NCBI GenBank assembly: GCA_963680875.1
Contig: OY804577.1
Location: 106,527,906-106,591,905, forward strand
Source of the DNA: Bathymodiolus brooksi
Lineage: Eukaryota > Mollusca > Bivalvia > Mytilida > Modiolidae
Direction of reading: 5' to 3'
DNA: 64,000 nt
Part shown: positions 37,640-48,500 of the stretch, in pieces
Layout of the letters: every line of letters starts with the position of its first letter
How positions within the stretch are numbered: position 1 is the stretch's first letter
Notes under the pieces: generated by a model
What the model was told of the DNA's origin: nothing
Seen by the model: the letters and a program-made list of their open reading frames with translations, nothing else
Database searches by the model: none
Translations under genes and position numbers: made by a program

Positions 37640-38001
37640 ACAATTATGGCCTTCATGAAAAGTTAATACATGTATCCATCATTATCACATGAGGAGTGCT
37701 ACAATTATGGCCTTCATGAAAAGTTAATACATGTATCCATCATTATCACATGAGGAGTGCTACAATTATGGCCTTCATGAAAAGTTAATACATGTATCCA
37801 TCATTATCACATGAGGAGTGCTACAATTATGGCCTTCATGAAAAGTTAATACATGTATCCATCATTATCACATGAGGAGTGTTACAATTATGGCCTTCAT
37901 GAAAAGTTAATACATGTATCCATCATTATCACATGAGGAGTGCTACAATTATGGCCTTCATGAAAAGTTAATACATGTATCCATCATTATCACATGAGGA
38001 G
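37640..38001 (+). repeat. 61-bp tandem array, 6 copies
   Basis: Unit begins TACAATTATGGCCTTCATGA, then AAAGTTAATACATGTATCCA, TCATTATCACATGAGGAGTG and C. The copies are virtually identical (one GTGC/GTGT difference), so the array is recent. Confidence 0.95.
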
Positions 38002-38385
38002 TTATTTCTCAAAGCCTGATGTGCCTATCAAAAAGAACTCTTTCGACATTTGATAATTATGGATATTAACCTTTAATAGAAGAAACACTGATATTATTAT
38101 ACTATACAGTATTAAATCACAGAGAAGCAACATAAGAATAGAAATGTGTGTTTGCATGAGCATATCTTCATTTTCACTTAACATTTCAATTTACGTTATA
38201 TTTCACACTGACATTAGAAATTCATCACATGTCCAGCTAGACCCAAACCGCCCGGTGACAATGCCATTCCTTTACCACCACCACCCCTTTTTTTGTATAC
38301 TGGCAAAACGATTAGAGGCACAGTTATTAGTTCGACGTGCAGTTATGCGCAAAATTCAAACAGTTGTTCTCTACATGTATATTCC

Positions 38386-38518
38386 CTAACATGTAGTATA
38401 CCACGGGAATGATTGGTTATTTCTGGACATAGACAACAGCAAAAAGAGTAAAAACATGTAGTATACCACAGGAATAATTGGTTATTTCTGGACATAGACA
38501 ACACCAAAAAGAGTAAAA
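38386..38518 (+). repeat. 66-bp tandem duplication, 2 copies
   Basis: ACATGTAGTATACCACGGGA ... GACATAGACAACAGCAAAAA is repeated once with about four differences. Confidence 0.85.
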
Positions 38519-38519
38519 A

Positions 38520-39010
38520 AAACAGTTATTTTTTATTCAGTTATTTTAGATGTCTTAACAACATTCTAAAATTATAAACAATTATTTCATATCAGTTCTA
38601 AATTCGTTGGTGTAGACATGGTCATGTGTCATGCATTAATCTCTAAAAAAAAAACCATCATAAACTCCACCACAAGGTTGTTTCTTTTACTATGATCATT
38701 CTACTTACCACTGTTTACCAATGTTATCAATATCTAATTATAATTACATTAAAACAAAACATTTCTTCATGGAGATTATAATTTATACATTTATAAATTA
38801 CTATGCCGTCGAAAATTTTTGCAACACTTTGTTTAAATGTATTAATTATAATTAGGGAGACAGATTTACATAAGTTTTATAACTTGTTTCTGAATCCCAT
38901 TGAACATTGTTTAAGTATATATATTAGAATAATTGTATGCTGAAATTTCATGAAAACAATATTGTTTAAACTAATCTGCGTTAAAGAAATCAGTCAGTCA
39001 TTAACATGAT
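38520..39010. other. No supported feature
   Basis: AT-rich, nothing recognised. The stretch 38002-38385 before the duplication likewise holds only chance frames. Confidence 0.4.
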
Positions 39011-39012
39011 AA

Positions 39013-39240
39013 TGTCCACGTTTTTATTACTATCACTGGGTGGAAACCTCTGCTTGTGGACTATTAGTCCCCGAGGACCAGTATATTTCGGTTAATTATT
39101 CAAAATAATGTTCTCTTCCCTCATGAATAGGTGACCATAGCCCATTTGGGCTATTCTGTTTTGGGGTTTCTTTCGCCCAAATACTTTTAAATCATTTGGC
39201 TTTCCAATCTTTTGACTTCGATACCGGTATTTATTATCCT
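39013..39240 (+). repeat. Ancient dispersed repeat family E, copy 1
   Basis: ATCACTGGGTGGAAACCTCT, CCCCGAGGACCAG, GAATAGGTGACCATAGCC, CCCAAATACTTTTAAATCAT and GGCTTTCCAATCTTTTGACT parallel the copy at 51107-51385. From memory this resembles a very widespread bivalve repeat that contains 'GATGAAGGTTATTTCAGAAACG'-type wording. Strongly diverged. Confidence 0.5.
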
Positions 39241-39244
39241 GGAA

Positions 39245-39710
39245 TTATATAATGAACATTTCTGAAATGTATTACTTGTAATTTGGGTGTCATTTTTATG
39301 TAATCATAGGAAACATTGTTTCACCTTTCTAAATCAATTGTAACTTAAAACGATTTATTACTCTGCAGTGATTGACAGAACTGTAATTTTGTCTAAATTT
39401 AGTGTGAAACCAGCAAAAATTCACAGAAATAGTACCAATAAATGATTAATTACTGCAATTTTGTTGCACTTTCATTTGTTACGCATAATAAATGAACGGT
39501 TAAAATAGTTCACTTTAAAAGTAGGTTGTACTCATTTTAGAACATTTTCCCTGCAAGTCAATTATTTGAAACACCAAATAAATATCGACCGATGATATTA
39601 CTTTGAAATAACAAAGTATTTGAAATATCCAGGTTGAATTAATTTAAATATACAAATGTACTATAAAAAGAGCAAATTCTTAGTTCGAGCTGTCCAAATA
39701 AACGACAGGT
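39245..39710. other. No supported feature
   Basis: AT-rich, nothing recognised. Confidence 0.4.
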
Positions 39711-39714
39711 TCAT

Positions 39715-39980
39715 CGTCGTCCCGATTATATAGCAGTTGGATTTACAACTACCTTTGTAATCAGTGCATATCGCCACTAAAGTTGTGAGTTCGAATCCAG
39801 CTCATGGCGAGATGCATTCGATACAACATTATGTGATCAAGTGTGTCCGAGACTTACGGCAGGTCGATGTTTTTCTCCGGGCATTCCGGTTTCCTCCACC
39901 AATATTAATAAAAACTGACCGCCACGATATAACCGAAATATTGTTGAAAGTGGCGCTAAACATCATAAACTTAACCCATA
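39715..39980 (+). mobile_element. SINE family S1, near full-length copy
   Basis: TATAGCAGTTGGATTTACAA, GTTGTGAGTTCGAATCCAGC (good B box), CGATACAACATTATGTGATC, GGCAGGTCGATGTTTTTCTC, TCCGGTTTCCTCCACCAATA and tail GTTGAAAGTGGCGCTAAACA. The small frames across it on both strands belong to the SINE. Confidence 0.8.
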
Positions 39981-39984
39981 TAAA

Positions 39985-40460
39985 CGACTTATCTGCGTTT
40001 AAGATAACCATGTTCTGCTGCATAGGTAAACCATCGTTAATTATCAGAAGAAATCATTTTCAGATATTTAAAACTCGGTTCATTTGTAAATCAATTTCAT
40101 TTTTTCTCTCGTAATATTGGGAAAAAAAGATTTTTAAATCATTAATAAATGAACGTCACCTACACCATGGATAAATCGATATTTTTCAATTATCTGTACC
40201 TACAATGTAGCATACCAATTAGACCTGGTTTAATTGTTCCGTCAACCTCACCTAAATTTAACATGCTGCAGATGTTTCTGTTCTAATCTACAATATTTAC
40301 ATTTTATCCTTCTGTAAATCGTGGACTCTTTATATAGAACTTACAAGCGATACATTTCTTTTTTTTTTAAATGACATTAGCATCCTGCATCAACCAAAGT
40401 TTTCAAACGCTGTTATGAGGAAATAAATCTAATACAGACCTGATTTTAATGTTAACTAAA
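39985..40460. other. No supported feature
   Basis: AT-rich, nothing recognised. Confidence 0.4.
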
Positions 40461-40462
40461 TG

Positions 40463-40825
40463 TAGTGAGTGAGTGATTGTTGTTTAACGCCAATTCAGCA
40501 ATTTTTCAGCTATATCATGGTGAGAACAAGTTAATTTTCAATGAGATGATGATGAGGTCCGCTTTGTACTAGACCAACACGCTGAGTTGGATTTGTATAG
40601 TGCTAGCTCACTGAAAGAACAGTCCGCGGGTAGATATGTTGCTCCACTCGGACACATTATTCTGATTCCGAGCCAACCAGCCTTTGCTCTTTCTCCGTAA
40701 TGCTGCGTGCATAGCGGAAACACAACGAATATCGATTTTATAGTCTTTGGTTTGACCCGATCGGCTCGAACACACGATCTACCGCACTCGAGGCGAGCAC
40801 GCTAAACATTGCGACACCAATGTGG
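40463..40825 (-). mobile_element. SINE family S2, near full-length copy
   Basis: Same block order as 34344-34690, with an extra 20-base piece (GGATTTGTATAGTGCTAGCT) near 40588 that the other copy lacks. Confidence 0.78.
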
Positions 40826-40849
40826 TTTTTAACTAAATGTAATTGAGGG

Positions 40850-41190
40850 GGGTATGGATATGGTGCTTAACGCCACTTTCAACCTTATTTCAGTTGTATA
40901 GTGGTGGTCGGTTTTACTGGTGGAGGAAATTGGAGTACTCGGAGAAAACCACCGACCTGTCGTAAGTTATTGACAAACTTTATCACATAAGGTTGTATCG
41001 AGTACACCTCGCAATACACGAGATTCGAAATAACGTCGCAAGCCACTGACAAACTTTATCACATACAGTTGTATCGAGTACACCACGCAATACGCCAGAT
41101 TCCAACTCAAACTTTAGTGTTGATAGGCAATTATCGCAAATGTAGCTGTAAATCCAACTACCATACGATTCACGACCACGGCGGCGAAAT
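40850..41190 (-). mobile_element. SINE family S1 copy with internal duplication
   Basis: TGGTGCTTAACGCCACTTTC tail and GGAGTACTCGGAGAAAACCA centre are followed by two copies of the block TGACAAACTTTATCACATA ... TATCGAGTACACC..CGCAATAC (40970-41030 and 41047-41100), then the B-box region and the head CCATACGATTCACGACCACG. The duplicated block is about 77 bp, a small-scale case of the same internal amplification seen in families A, B and D. Confidence 0.8.
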
Positions 41191-41510
41191 ATAATTTAAA
41201 TTTTATAACATTATAACTTTAGAAGACAAGAAAACAACACAACGTGATGAATTTCGTTTCAATTTCAATGGTTTAATCTTACTTCAGGATTGTAGTATTG
41301 AACAACATCTTAATTAAAAAAAAAAAACATAGTTTGACTATAAATTCTCTTTAATTAGTCTACTACGGTTTGAATAAGAAAGAAAAAACAACAACAGTTT
41401 ACACAGAGGATGTCAATCTTTATTTACACTATATCAATAGTCTCTCTAGAGAAAACCCCGTCTTATTCCAAATCTTTTCCATTAACCAAAGCACGTTACT
41501 ATAATGGGAA
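41191..41510. other. No supported feature
   Basis: AT-rich, nothing recognised. Confidence 0.4.
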
Positions 41511-41515
41511 AGATT

Positions 41516-41722
41516 AGGGAGCTATGCTTAGCCTTGGAAAATGTTTAAGTCCATAGGGGGTTATGTTTAGCCTTGGAAAATGTTCAGGTCCTTAGGGAGC
41601 TATGCTTAGCCTTGGAAAATGTTCAGGACCGTAAGGAAGTCCATAGGGGGTTATGTTTAGCCTTGGAAAATGTTCAAGTCCTTATGGAGCTATACTTAGC
41701 TTTGGAAAATGTTCAATTCCAT
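41516..41722 (+). repeat. Imperfect tandem array of about 40 bp, 5 copies
   Basis: Unit core TATGCTTAGCCTTGGAAAAT then GTTCAGGTCCTTAGGGAGC. Copies alternate between GGAGC-TATGC and GGGGG-TTATG junctions; one has an extra 10 bases (ACCGTAAGGA). Confidence 0.85.
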
Positions 41723-41777
41723 TGAAATGATAATAATTTTTTTGCAAAGTACAATTATCAAGACAAAGATAACATAA

Positions 41778-41998
41778 CTGGATCGGTGGTGTAATGGTTT
41801 GCACATTTGCTTCGTGTGGGGTATATTGAGTGTTCGAGCCCCGGTCAAGTCTAATCAAAGACTATACAATTGGTTTTTGTTGCTTCTCCACTTCTCACCA
41901 GGGGAAAGAGCAATAATCGTTGTCTCGAAATAAGAATAACGTGTCCGATTGGAGTGACATATTTTGGCGTTAAACAGCAATCACTCATTCACAAATTC
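41778..41998 (+). mobile_element. SINE family S2, plus-strand copy with tRNA-like head
   Basis: Head GGATCGGTGGTGTAATGGTT, B box GAGTGTTCGAGCCCCGGTCA, then AAAGACTATACAATTGGTTT, TGTTGCTTCTCCACTTCTCA, TAACGTGTCCGATTGGAGTG and tail TTTGGCGTTAAACAGCAATC. Because the head is best preserved here, it shows the tRNA origin of family S2. Confidence 0.78.
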
Positions 41999-41999
41999 T

Positions 42000-42395
42000 T
42001 AACAAATGGCGGACGATTACTTATTTTTTTTTCCTTTTTATTTATTTTTAACGATTGAATTTGTTTGATCAGTTTTATTTTTCTCACCAACCTTGGAGAA
42101 GTAATCACTCGAGATTTTATTAAACATAGCACATGGTATCTTCCTAGTTGATATATTTCTCAGAGTTTGGCCTTGCTTCCTAATTCTTAAGTTTTTATAA
42201 TTCCCTATGTACGACACGTTGTGTTCTCTTCTCCTTTTACATCAAGATACTTGACATGACAATAAAGCAAAACTGGCAGTTGTATGGTACTACAATTCAT
42301 CTTATTTAAGTGTGGAAATGTCAAAAAAAGAATTTGACCTCTAAGGTCAACCACTAATACTCCAATATTGATTTTAATAATAAAATAAAAAATAA
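42000..42395. other. No supported feature
   Basis: AT-rich, nothing recognised. Confidence 0.4.
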
Positions 42396-42399
42396 AAAG

Positions 42400-42565
42400 T
42401 ACTACACTGTCGTAACAATTCAAACATCCAATATAAAAATCATAGAAAGAGAACAAATCGATACCACTGTCTAACACATAAATACATGACCGCTCTCTTT
42501 CTTGGCTTGGTACAGGCATTCCAATCAAAAGTGATGGGATTAAAGTATTAGGGCTTTCACCACAA
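42400..42565 (+). repeat. Dispersed repeat family D, unexpanded reference copy
   Basis: TACTACACTGTCGTAACAAT (one 28-bp unit), AAAATCATAGAAAGAGAACA, TCTAACACATAAATACATGA (one 22-bp unit), CTTGGCTTGGTACAGGCATT and GTGATGGGATTAAAGT. It shows family D with one copy each of the two segments amplified at 35011-35943. Confidence 0.78.
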
Positions 42566-42639
42566 GACTCTTCTTAAATGTGTCACCCTTAGTGTAAACT
42601 AAAGCAAAGTTTTACTTTTATTTGTGTTCGTTTTAGTTT

Positions 42640-44475
42640 AAACATATTTTATTTGCTCAAATATGCAAAAAGGATAAGACACAAGTTAAACAAACTTATG
42701 AAGTCTTCTCCTACATACAATAACTTACAACATTATTTGATAGGGCATGCATGCATATGAATATTTCTTACATTAATATGTGTAAATTGAAGAAGAACAG
42801 AGAATAAAGAAAGGAATTAGAGAAGGAGAGAGAGAGGTTGGTGGTGATGGTGTGTGTGGTTGTTCATTTGGTGAACCACTTAAGCAAGAAACCTTTCAGA
42901 CCTCTTTATATATTCAAACACGTGCTTAAAAATAATTTCGTTCTGTTCATTTGAAAGAATAGGATTACCACTGGTTAAAAGCTTGAGGTCTATAGCACAG
43001 TCATTAGGTAGCCAGCTGAGATTGTGAAAAAATTTATATCTCATATTTGCATAATGGGAACAATCAAAGAAGAAGTGATACGAGTCTTCACGATTGGCCC
43101 CACAACGACAAGACGGATCTGAGACTATATTTACTTGGTACAAATCATGATTTAAGAAAGAAGCAAAACATCGAAGTTGGGTTAATGCAATATTAAGTTT
43201 TCGAGGTCCAATTTCGAAATGTTTAGGAACTTGTCTATTATCTTTCTGTTTTCTTAATTCAGTTTTAAATTTTGCAATAGATTCCATATTTCGAAGAGAT
43301 GGATTTAAGCTATTCCATTGACGTATTGTTGAGGGAATAAATGAGTCACAAGTAATCGATAGTCTGCAAAATGGTATTATTATATCACTTCCATTACGCA
43401 ATGGATAAACGGTTGTACTTTGAATCGTTGGAGGAATTAAGTCACAAAGATACCTGGGTGCATTATTATTTTGAATATTATAAAACATTTGTAATTTTCT
43501 CCTTTTTCTTCTTTCTGTCAATGATTCCTAACTTAACTCTTTATAAATTAGAATGGAACTAGCAAATATTGGAAGACCAGTAACGATACTATCTGCCTCA
43601 AGTTGCAACTGATCAAGTTTATTAGAATTTCCCACACCACAATTATCCCATACTTCACTAGCATATTCAAAAATTGGTCTGATGTAAACTAAATAGAGTT
43701 TCTCTAAATTTTTCCTAGAGAGTTTATATTTTAACTTTCGAAGAACATTCAGGTGTTTGTAAATACTTGACAATATATTTTCTATATGTATATTCCATTT
43801 AGCATCGCTGCTGAATGTAACTAGTCCTAAATGTTTATGAGAATTTGTAATTGGAATAGTTCTTCCATTAAATGTAAAATTTAATTCTGGAATTTCCGTA
43901 TTTGAAAATAACATAATTTCTGTTTTATCCGGGTTAAAAGACATCAACCATTTCTTTGACCATTCATCCAGCTCTTTCAAGTCGTGATCAATCACAGTTT
44001 TTATCTGTAATTCATCACGACTGGAATAGCTGAAGGAAGTGTCGTCTACAAAAAGTCGGCTAAGAGAGATTAGATTCTCAGCAATATCGTTAATATACAA
44101 ATAAATAAGAGAGGTCCAAGTACTGAACCTTGAGGTACACCAGCTGAAACATTGCAGAGTGAAGAAGACGAATTGTTTATTACTACTCTCTGCTGTCGAT
44201 CGTGCAGGTAACTAGAGAACCAACTTAATAAATTGCTATCTACACAGTATGATTTAATTTTATGCAACAACCCTTTATGCCAAACTTTGTCGAACGCTTT
44301 AGAAAAATCACAGAAAATAAAACAGCTAATTTCCTTTTTTTCTAGTGAATTTAGAATGCAGTTGTACATTTCTAATAGTTGATGTACTGTTGAATATTTT
44401 GGGAGAAAACCAGATTGATATTCATAAATTAACTTGTTTCTTTGCAGATGGTTAAAAACATATTTATAGATTTGT
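42640..44475 (-). pseudogene. 5'-truncated jockey/CR1-like LINE with RT and 3' UTR, decayed
   Basis: The frame begins inside the RT (YKYVFNHLQRNKLIYEYQSG, GFLPKYSTVHQL) and carries IFCDFSKAFDKVWHKGLL (block A), SAGVPQGSVLGPLLF (block B) and, after a small indel at about 44098-44103, YINDIAENL and LFVDDTSF, where the catalytic FADD reads FVDD. Then FNPDKTEIMLFSN, HKHLGL, the thumb LYLVYIRPIFEYASEVWDNC, and after a TAG at 43528-43530 (at a position that is Trp in relatives, ELxWESL) the C-terminal region TERRKRRKLQMFYNI ... NAPRYLCDLIPP ... HFFFDCSHYANMR, ending at 42880. The following minus-strand sequence to about 42640 is a T/C-rich 3' UTR with AATAAA. The endonuclease half is missing; the 5' break abuts a family A repeat. 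Mollusc annotations usually call this type 'mobile element jockey'. Confidence 0.92.
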
Positions 44476-44479
44476 GTTC

Positions 44480-44635
44480 GTTTGCGCATAGTGATGTCCA
44501 ACACATATTTTGCTGTGTTTTTTTGTTTTGTTTGTCTTCGTCTTGTGTCTTATGTACCCAATGTTGCCAGTTTCTCTGGATTGTCCATTCTTGATTCTTG
44601 ATTACCCCTTCGATTTCTCTAGCGTTTATTTATAC
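44480..44635 (+). repeat. Dispersed repeat family A, 3' end copy
   Basis: TAGTGATGTCCAACACATAT, GTCTTCGTCTTGTGTCTTAT, TTGCCAGTTTCTCTGGATTG, GATTACCCCTTCGATTTCTC and the end TAGCGTTTATTT. It directly joins the broken 5' end of the LINE at 44475. Confidence 0.78.
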
Positions 44636-44639
44636 CTAC

Positions 44640-45600
44640 TTGTTTCCTAATTATAATAGATCTAGAAAAGAACCCGGTTCACAATTATGCCCCAACTTTG
44701 TTAAGTAATGATGGGAACCGCAAAACGTGGGAAGTGACGACTTCAACTTAACCAATAGGAACCCTTGGTTCACTAGCTTCCTTGTTAACAGCAACCCTCT
44801 TTAGGAAATCATGATAGAAGCCAAAGGCGCTGGAATATCGTGTCAACTGAAAGATATATATTTCATATGCGGGTGTTACTGGAATGTTGCTACATATAAA
44901 TGGAAAGTTCACAATGGGCAATTGAATTTATCTCTTTTGTGGTACAGTTTCGTTCTTAACCGGCGCTCAGTGTCAATTATGAAGTGTAGGTCAAGGCATG
45001 AAGTAGACCTAGCTGTATCTGTACTATCCTTTATTTCAAGCTTAATGGAATAGATGCAATCAAAATAATCAACAAACTTTATTATTTATTGAAAGGCGTC
45101 ATATATGTATCAGAACGTTACATTAAAGGATCGGGCTAGTTGTGTTCCACCTTTCTCTTGAGAAGTTCCTGTAAATAATCTGCCTCATGTGAGCAAAGGA
45201 GCAAGTCGGTGGGAAGAGGAGCACATATGGTATCCATGTCTAGAGTCTTCATGGAAATTGGAGGGTAGAAAAAAGTATTCGTATGCGTTGTTTTACCTTT
45301 TAGACTGTGCTAAGCAGAAAATATGCTAACTAAAGTAGTCTGACCTTAAGATGCGTAGTCACAAAGAAATGGAATAAAAATGACAGTTTATTGAGATGAT
45401 GGACTTTGACTTACATATTGTGTAGATGTTTGCTATGAGCTAGTAAGTATTAAGATTAAACATGATTTGGTTCTTTCTGTTTTTGTACCTGACAGAGATA
45501 AGCTAGTTTGTTTGTTATTATCATCTTGTACTAAAGTTGATGATTAGTTAGCCTAACATATGTTATAATATTGCATCCTGCAGGCTAGTTGTTGTTCAAA
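44640..45600. other. No convincing gene; one half of a diverged duplication with 45870-46130
   Basis: Text around 44885-45130 (ATGGAAAGTTCACAATGGGC, GTTTCGTTCTTAACCGG, AGACCTAGCTGTATCTGTAC, TTATTTCAAGC, AACGTTACATTAAAGGATCGGGCTAG) recurs at 45870-46110. An 80-codon frame at 44811 lies in this repeated text and has no family likeness. Confidence 0.5.
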
Positions 45601-45604
45601 CAAG

Positions 45605-45865
45605 GCATATCAATGTATACTGGTGTCCAACAGGATTTCCACATCATATGATGTTCGTTCGTGGCGTTTAACAGTAACACGATGGGTGTCATTAATGGAG
45701 CAGGAACTGCTACCCCTTCCGGAGCACATGTGTTCATCCCCGGTTTTTAGTGGGGTTCGGGTTGCTCAATCTTTAATTATCTGCGTATCATTGTTTGTTT
45801 GTTTGTCCTATTGTCCCTTTTCTTTTCTTTTTGCCATTGTGTTTTCTGTCCTTCAGCTGCTGCTA
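45605..45865 (+). repeat. Dispersed repeat family B copy, unexpanded
   Basis: TACTGGTGTCCAACAGGATT, CGTTTAACAGTAACACGATG, ACTGCTACCCCTTCCGGAGC (one 35-bp unit), GTGTTCATCCCCGG, TTGCTCAATCTTTAATTATC, TTTTTGCCATTGTGTTTTCT (one 27-bp unit). Confidence 0.8.
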
Positions 45866-45869
45866 CAAA

Positions 45870-46110
45870 TCAATGGAAAGTTCACAATGGGAAATTTGAA
45901 ATATCTCTTGTCAAGTTTCGTTCTTAACCGGTCTTCAATGTCTATTTGTAGGTGAATGCAAGATATAAAGCAGACCTAGCTTTATCTGGTACCCTTTATT
46001 TCAAGCTCAATGGGATAGATGCGATTAACACAATCATCAAACTTAGAATTATTTAATGAAAGAACATCATCTATACAGCCGAACGTTAAATTAAAGGATC
46101 GGGCTAGCTT
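45870..46110 (+). repeat. Second copy of the 44885-45130 segment
   Basis: Direct repeat about 985 bp downstream of the first, separated by unrelated sequence and the family B insertion. Roughly 80% identical by eye. Confidence 0.6.
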
Positions 46111-46114
46111 TTTT

Positions 46115-46595
46115 TTTCTTTAGAAGTGTATAAAATCTGCCTCATGAATACGGATATAGGAACAAGTAAGCGAGAAGAGGAGAACAGATATAACATGCAT
46201 AAAAGGGAGTAATAACTTGCTGTTTTGTTTGTTTCATACAGACCTCAACTCTTGTTTTCCCTTTATTTCGTTTGTAAACTTTTCTTCGTTTGACTAACTT
46301 ATAGGTACCAGGTTCCATTTTTTGCATTGTTTTATATATATCTATGTAAACTGAAACATTTTCTTGTATGGTTGCTGTCGTGTATATAGTTTGTTGTAAA
46401 TTGTAGAGAGGGGGCTGTGGGTGTTAAATAATTGTTTTCATAACGTGCGACCAATCTTCAATCTTCATTACTGATATCTTGAGCACATAAAATATGTTTA
46501 ATTAAGAAAAGTAACTTGCTGTACAATCTTATTGGGTTTTTTTCATAATAAATTGTTATTAAAAAGGCTCTATATATACCATATTGCCTATATTT
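46115..46595. other. No supported feature
   Basis: AT-rich sequence downstream of the F-box gene; a 61-codon lysine-rich minus frame at 46142-46327 is not supported. Confidence 0.4.
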
Positions 46596-46597
46596 TA

Positions 46598-46832
46598 GGT
46601 TAGGTTGGGTTTATGGTGTTTAATGCCACTTTCAACAATATTTCAGTAATATAGTGGCGGTGAGGCCAGTGAAAACCACCAACTGACAAACTTTTATCAC
46701 TTAATGTTGTATCGAGTACACCTCTTCTGAGCGTGGTTCGAACTCACAACTTCAGTGGTGATAGGCACTGATTGCATAGGTACATGTAGTTGTAAATCAA
46801 CTATCACACGACCACGATGGCCCCGAGATATT
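46598..46832 (-). mobile_element. SINE family S1 copy with internal deletion
   Basis: TAGGTTAGGTTGGGTTTATG end, GTGTTTAATGCCACTTTCAA, ATATAGTGGCGGTGAGG; the GGAGGAAACCGGAGTACC block is deleted; then AACTGACAAACTTTTATCAC, CGAGTACACCTCTTCTGAGC, GTGGTTCGAACTCACAAC and head CACACGACCACGATGGCCCC. It lies about 85 bases past the poly(A) signal of the F-box gene. Confidence 0.8.
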
Positions 46833-46915
46833 TTTTTTAGCAAAGAAAACCCATTCTAAAAAATCAACTAATAGTTGTTAAGTTGTAGTCTTTACTAATA
46901 AGATTTTTCAATGAT

Positions 46916-46921
46916 TTTATT
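46916..46921 (-). promoter_or_regulatory. Poly(A) signal AATAAA of the F-box gene
   Basis: TTTATT on the plus strand, read AATAAA on the minus strand, 21 bases after the stop codon. This implies a very short 3' UTR. Confidence 0.6.
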
Positions 46922-46942
46922 AATTTAGATGTGTCATATAAA

Positions 46943-48475
46943 TCATTGGCTTGTTTTATGACTGATATTGTCCCTAATATAATTGTGCCGGAAAACTGTT
47001 TTTCTCTTCACACTTATCTTTTCCATAAACAAACAAAATTTAAATAATGCATCAATGATTTCAAGTGTAACATTAATACAACCAAACATATACAGATTCC
47101 GTAAGTCTGGACAAAAGAGCAGTAACTCCAAAACAGATGAATTACTAACTGAAGTATGACTCATATTTATAGATCGGACATGACTATGATTATTACCGAG
47201 AGGTATCGAACTTATTATTTCTTCAAAATGTTCATTATCGGATATTGATTTCAATACATTGGAATTGGCGTTATTCAATGTCCAAAGAACTGAAGAACTT
47301 AATTGTAATTTCTCAATTCCACTACAAGAAGCAAAATTTAAAGATTCAAGCCATATGCACGATCGGAGTACCTTACAGATACCGGCAGATGTAAACTTTC
47401 CATTATGACTAATGTCCAATTTCTTCAATAATACACAATTCTGAGCAATACCAAATAAGGCATTGTCTGATAATTGTATGCAAAAGTTCAAGATCAAATG
47501 TCGTAAACGCGTGCACTTTCTTACTAACGTAATAACTCCATCGTCGTCGATTTGCGCACACGCCATGATGGACAGACGACGTAAACGAGGACAGCCATGG
47601 GCAAGCGCTCTTAAAGTAATTCCTGAAATAGCATGAGATCGGCAAATGTTCACTTGTTCAATTAATGGACAATGTTCTGCAATATTAATAAAGCCTTCAT
47701 CTGTAATATTCTCACACCTTACTACAGAAAACAATTTCAGATTTGGTATGTTCAGTGACAGTAGTTTTAAACCATCATCGTTGACTCTTGTATAATCAAT
47801 GCTTAGTGATGTCAACCATGGCATCGACTTCATCTTCATGAAAGTTTTATTTTTAAGATAAGAACTGGTAACATCACATGATTTCAGGTTCGTGAAGTTT
47901 TCAAAAAGAAATGCAACTGTGTTGTTCTGAATGGTATTGCAGTGAATGGACAATGTTCTTAGGAACGTCTGTCGTGAAAGTAGTTCTAAAACGAACAGAA
48001 ACTCAATATCATCTCCGCTGTAATTCAGTTGTAAATCTTCAACCCTATATTCGTACAATATATGAAATAAATCTTGAAATATTACGCTGTTATCAAAGCG
48101 AATTGATATGGAATTTAAAAGAGAACATTTTGGAATAAATTCTACTAAAACTTTAGCAGATACAAGAAATTCACTTGACAAATCCAGTTCCTGTAGATTT
48201 CTAAATTGACAATTTGGCGATTGAAACTTTATTTTTTCGATACAATCTTCATTTGTTCGAAGATGTTTAACATGGTTACAAAATGTTTCAATATTCTTTA
48301 GATACGTTGAATTTTTCTCCTCGTCTTCAGGATGTGTATTTACTTTCAACCATAGTGCAGGAGCAACCGCAAGTTCTCTCCAAGATTTACACACGTGTAA
48401 GATATGTGTCAGTAGTTCGTGTTGAGGTAGAAACGAGAATATATTTAGGATTATTTCTGGTGGAAGAATATCCAT
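46943..48475 (-). CDS. F-box and leucine-rich-repeat protein (FBXL type)
   Basis: A 510-residue protein, predicted substrate-recognition subunit of an SCF (Skp1-Cullin1-F-box) ubiquitin ligase. Residues 3-42 form an F-box: LPPEIILNIFSFLPQHELL, then VCKSWRELAVAPALW with the conserved Leu-Pro-x-Glu start and C-x-x-W. From about residue 90 to 480 are leucine-rich repeats, clearest at 220-390, where each of about 26 residues follows the cysteine-containing type (LxxLxIxxCxxIxDxGLxxLxxxCPxL), for example RRLSIMACAQIDDDGVITL and RHLILNFCIQLSDNALFGI. I chose the ATG at 48473-48475: the frame stays open 43 codons further, but that stretch is tyrosine/phenylalanine-rich and includes a polypyrimidine tract ending in TAG eight bases before this ATG, so it reads as intron. 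The coding part is then one exon with an upstream non-coding exon. No stops or frameshifts. The exact vertebrate counterpart is unclear; FBXL2/20-like architecture is only a general resemblance. Confidence 0.88.
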   Translation of the reverse strand: MDILPPEIILNIFSFLPQHELLTHILHVCKSWRELAVAPALWLKVNTHPEDEEKNSTYLKNIETFCNHVKHLRTNEDCIEKIKFQSPNCQFRNLQELDLSSEFLVSAKVLVEFIPKCSLLNSISIRFDNSVIFQDLFHILYEYRVEDLQLNYSGDDIEFLFVLELLSRQTFLRTLSIHCNTIQNNTVAFLFENFTNLKSCDVTSSYLKNKTFMKMKSMPWLTSLSIDYTRVNDDGLKLLSLNIPNLKLFSVVRCENITDEGFINIAEHCPLIEQVNICRSHAISGITLRALAHGCPRLRRLSIMACAQIDDDGVITLVRKCTRLRHLILNFCIQLSDNALFGIAQNCVLLKKLDISHNGKFTSAGICKVLRSCIWLESLNFASCSGIEKLQLSSSVLWTLNNANSNVLKSISDNEHFEEIISSIPLGNNHSHVRSINMSHTSVSNSSVLELLLFCPDLRNLYMFGCINVTLEIIDALFKFCLFMEKISVKRKTVFRHNYIRDNISHKTSQ

Positions 48476-48482
48476 ATTAATC

Positions 48483-48500
48483 CTACAATAGAAATAGAAG
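48483..48500 (-). other. 3' splice acceptor before the F-box start codon
   Basis: On the minus strand the sequence TTCTATTTCTATTGTAG is followed by GATTAATATGG: a pyrimidine-rich tract, TAG and then the start codon within eight bases. This suggests a 5' UTR intron whose upstream exon lies beyond 48500. Confidence 0.6.
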
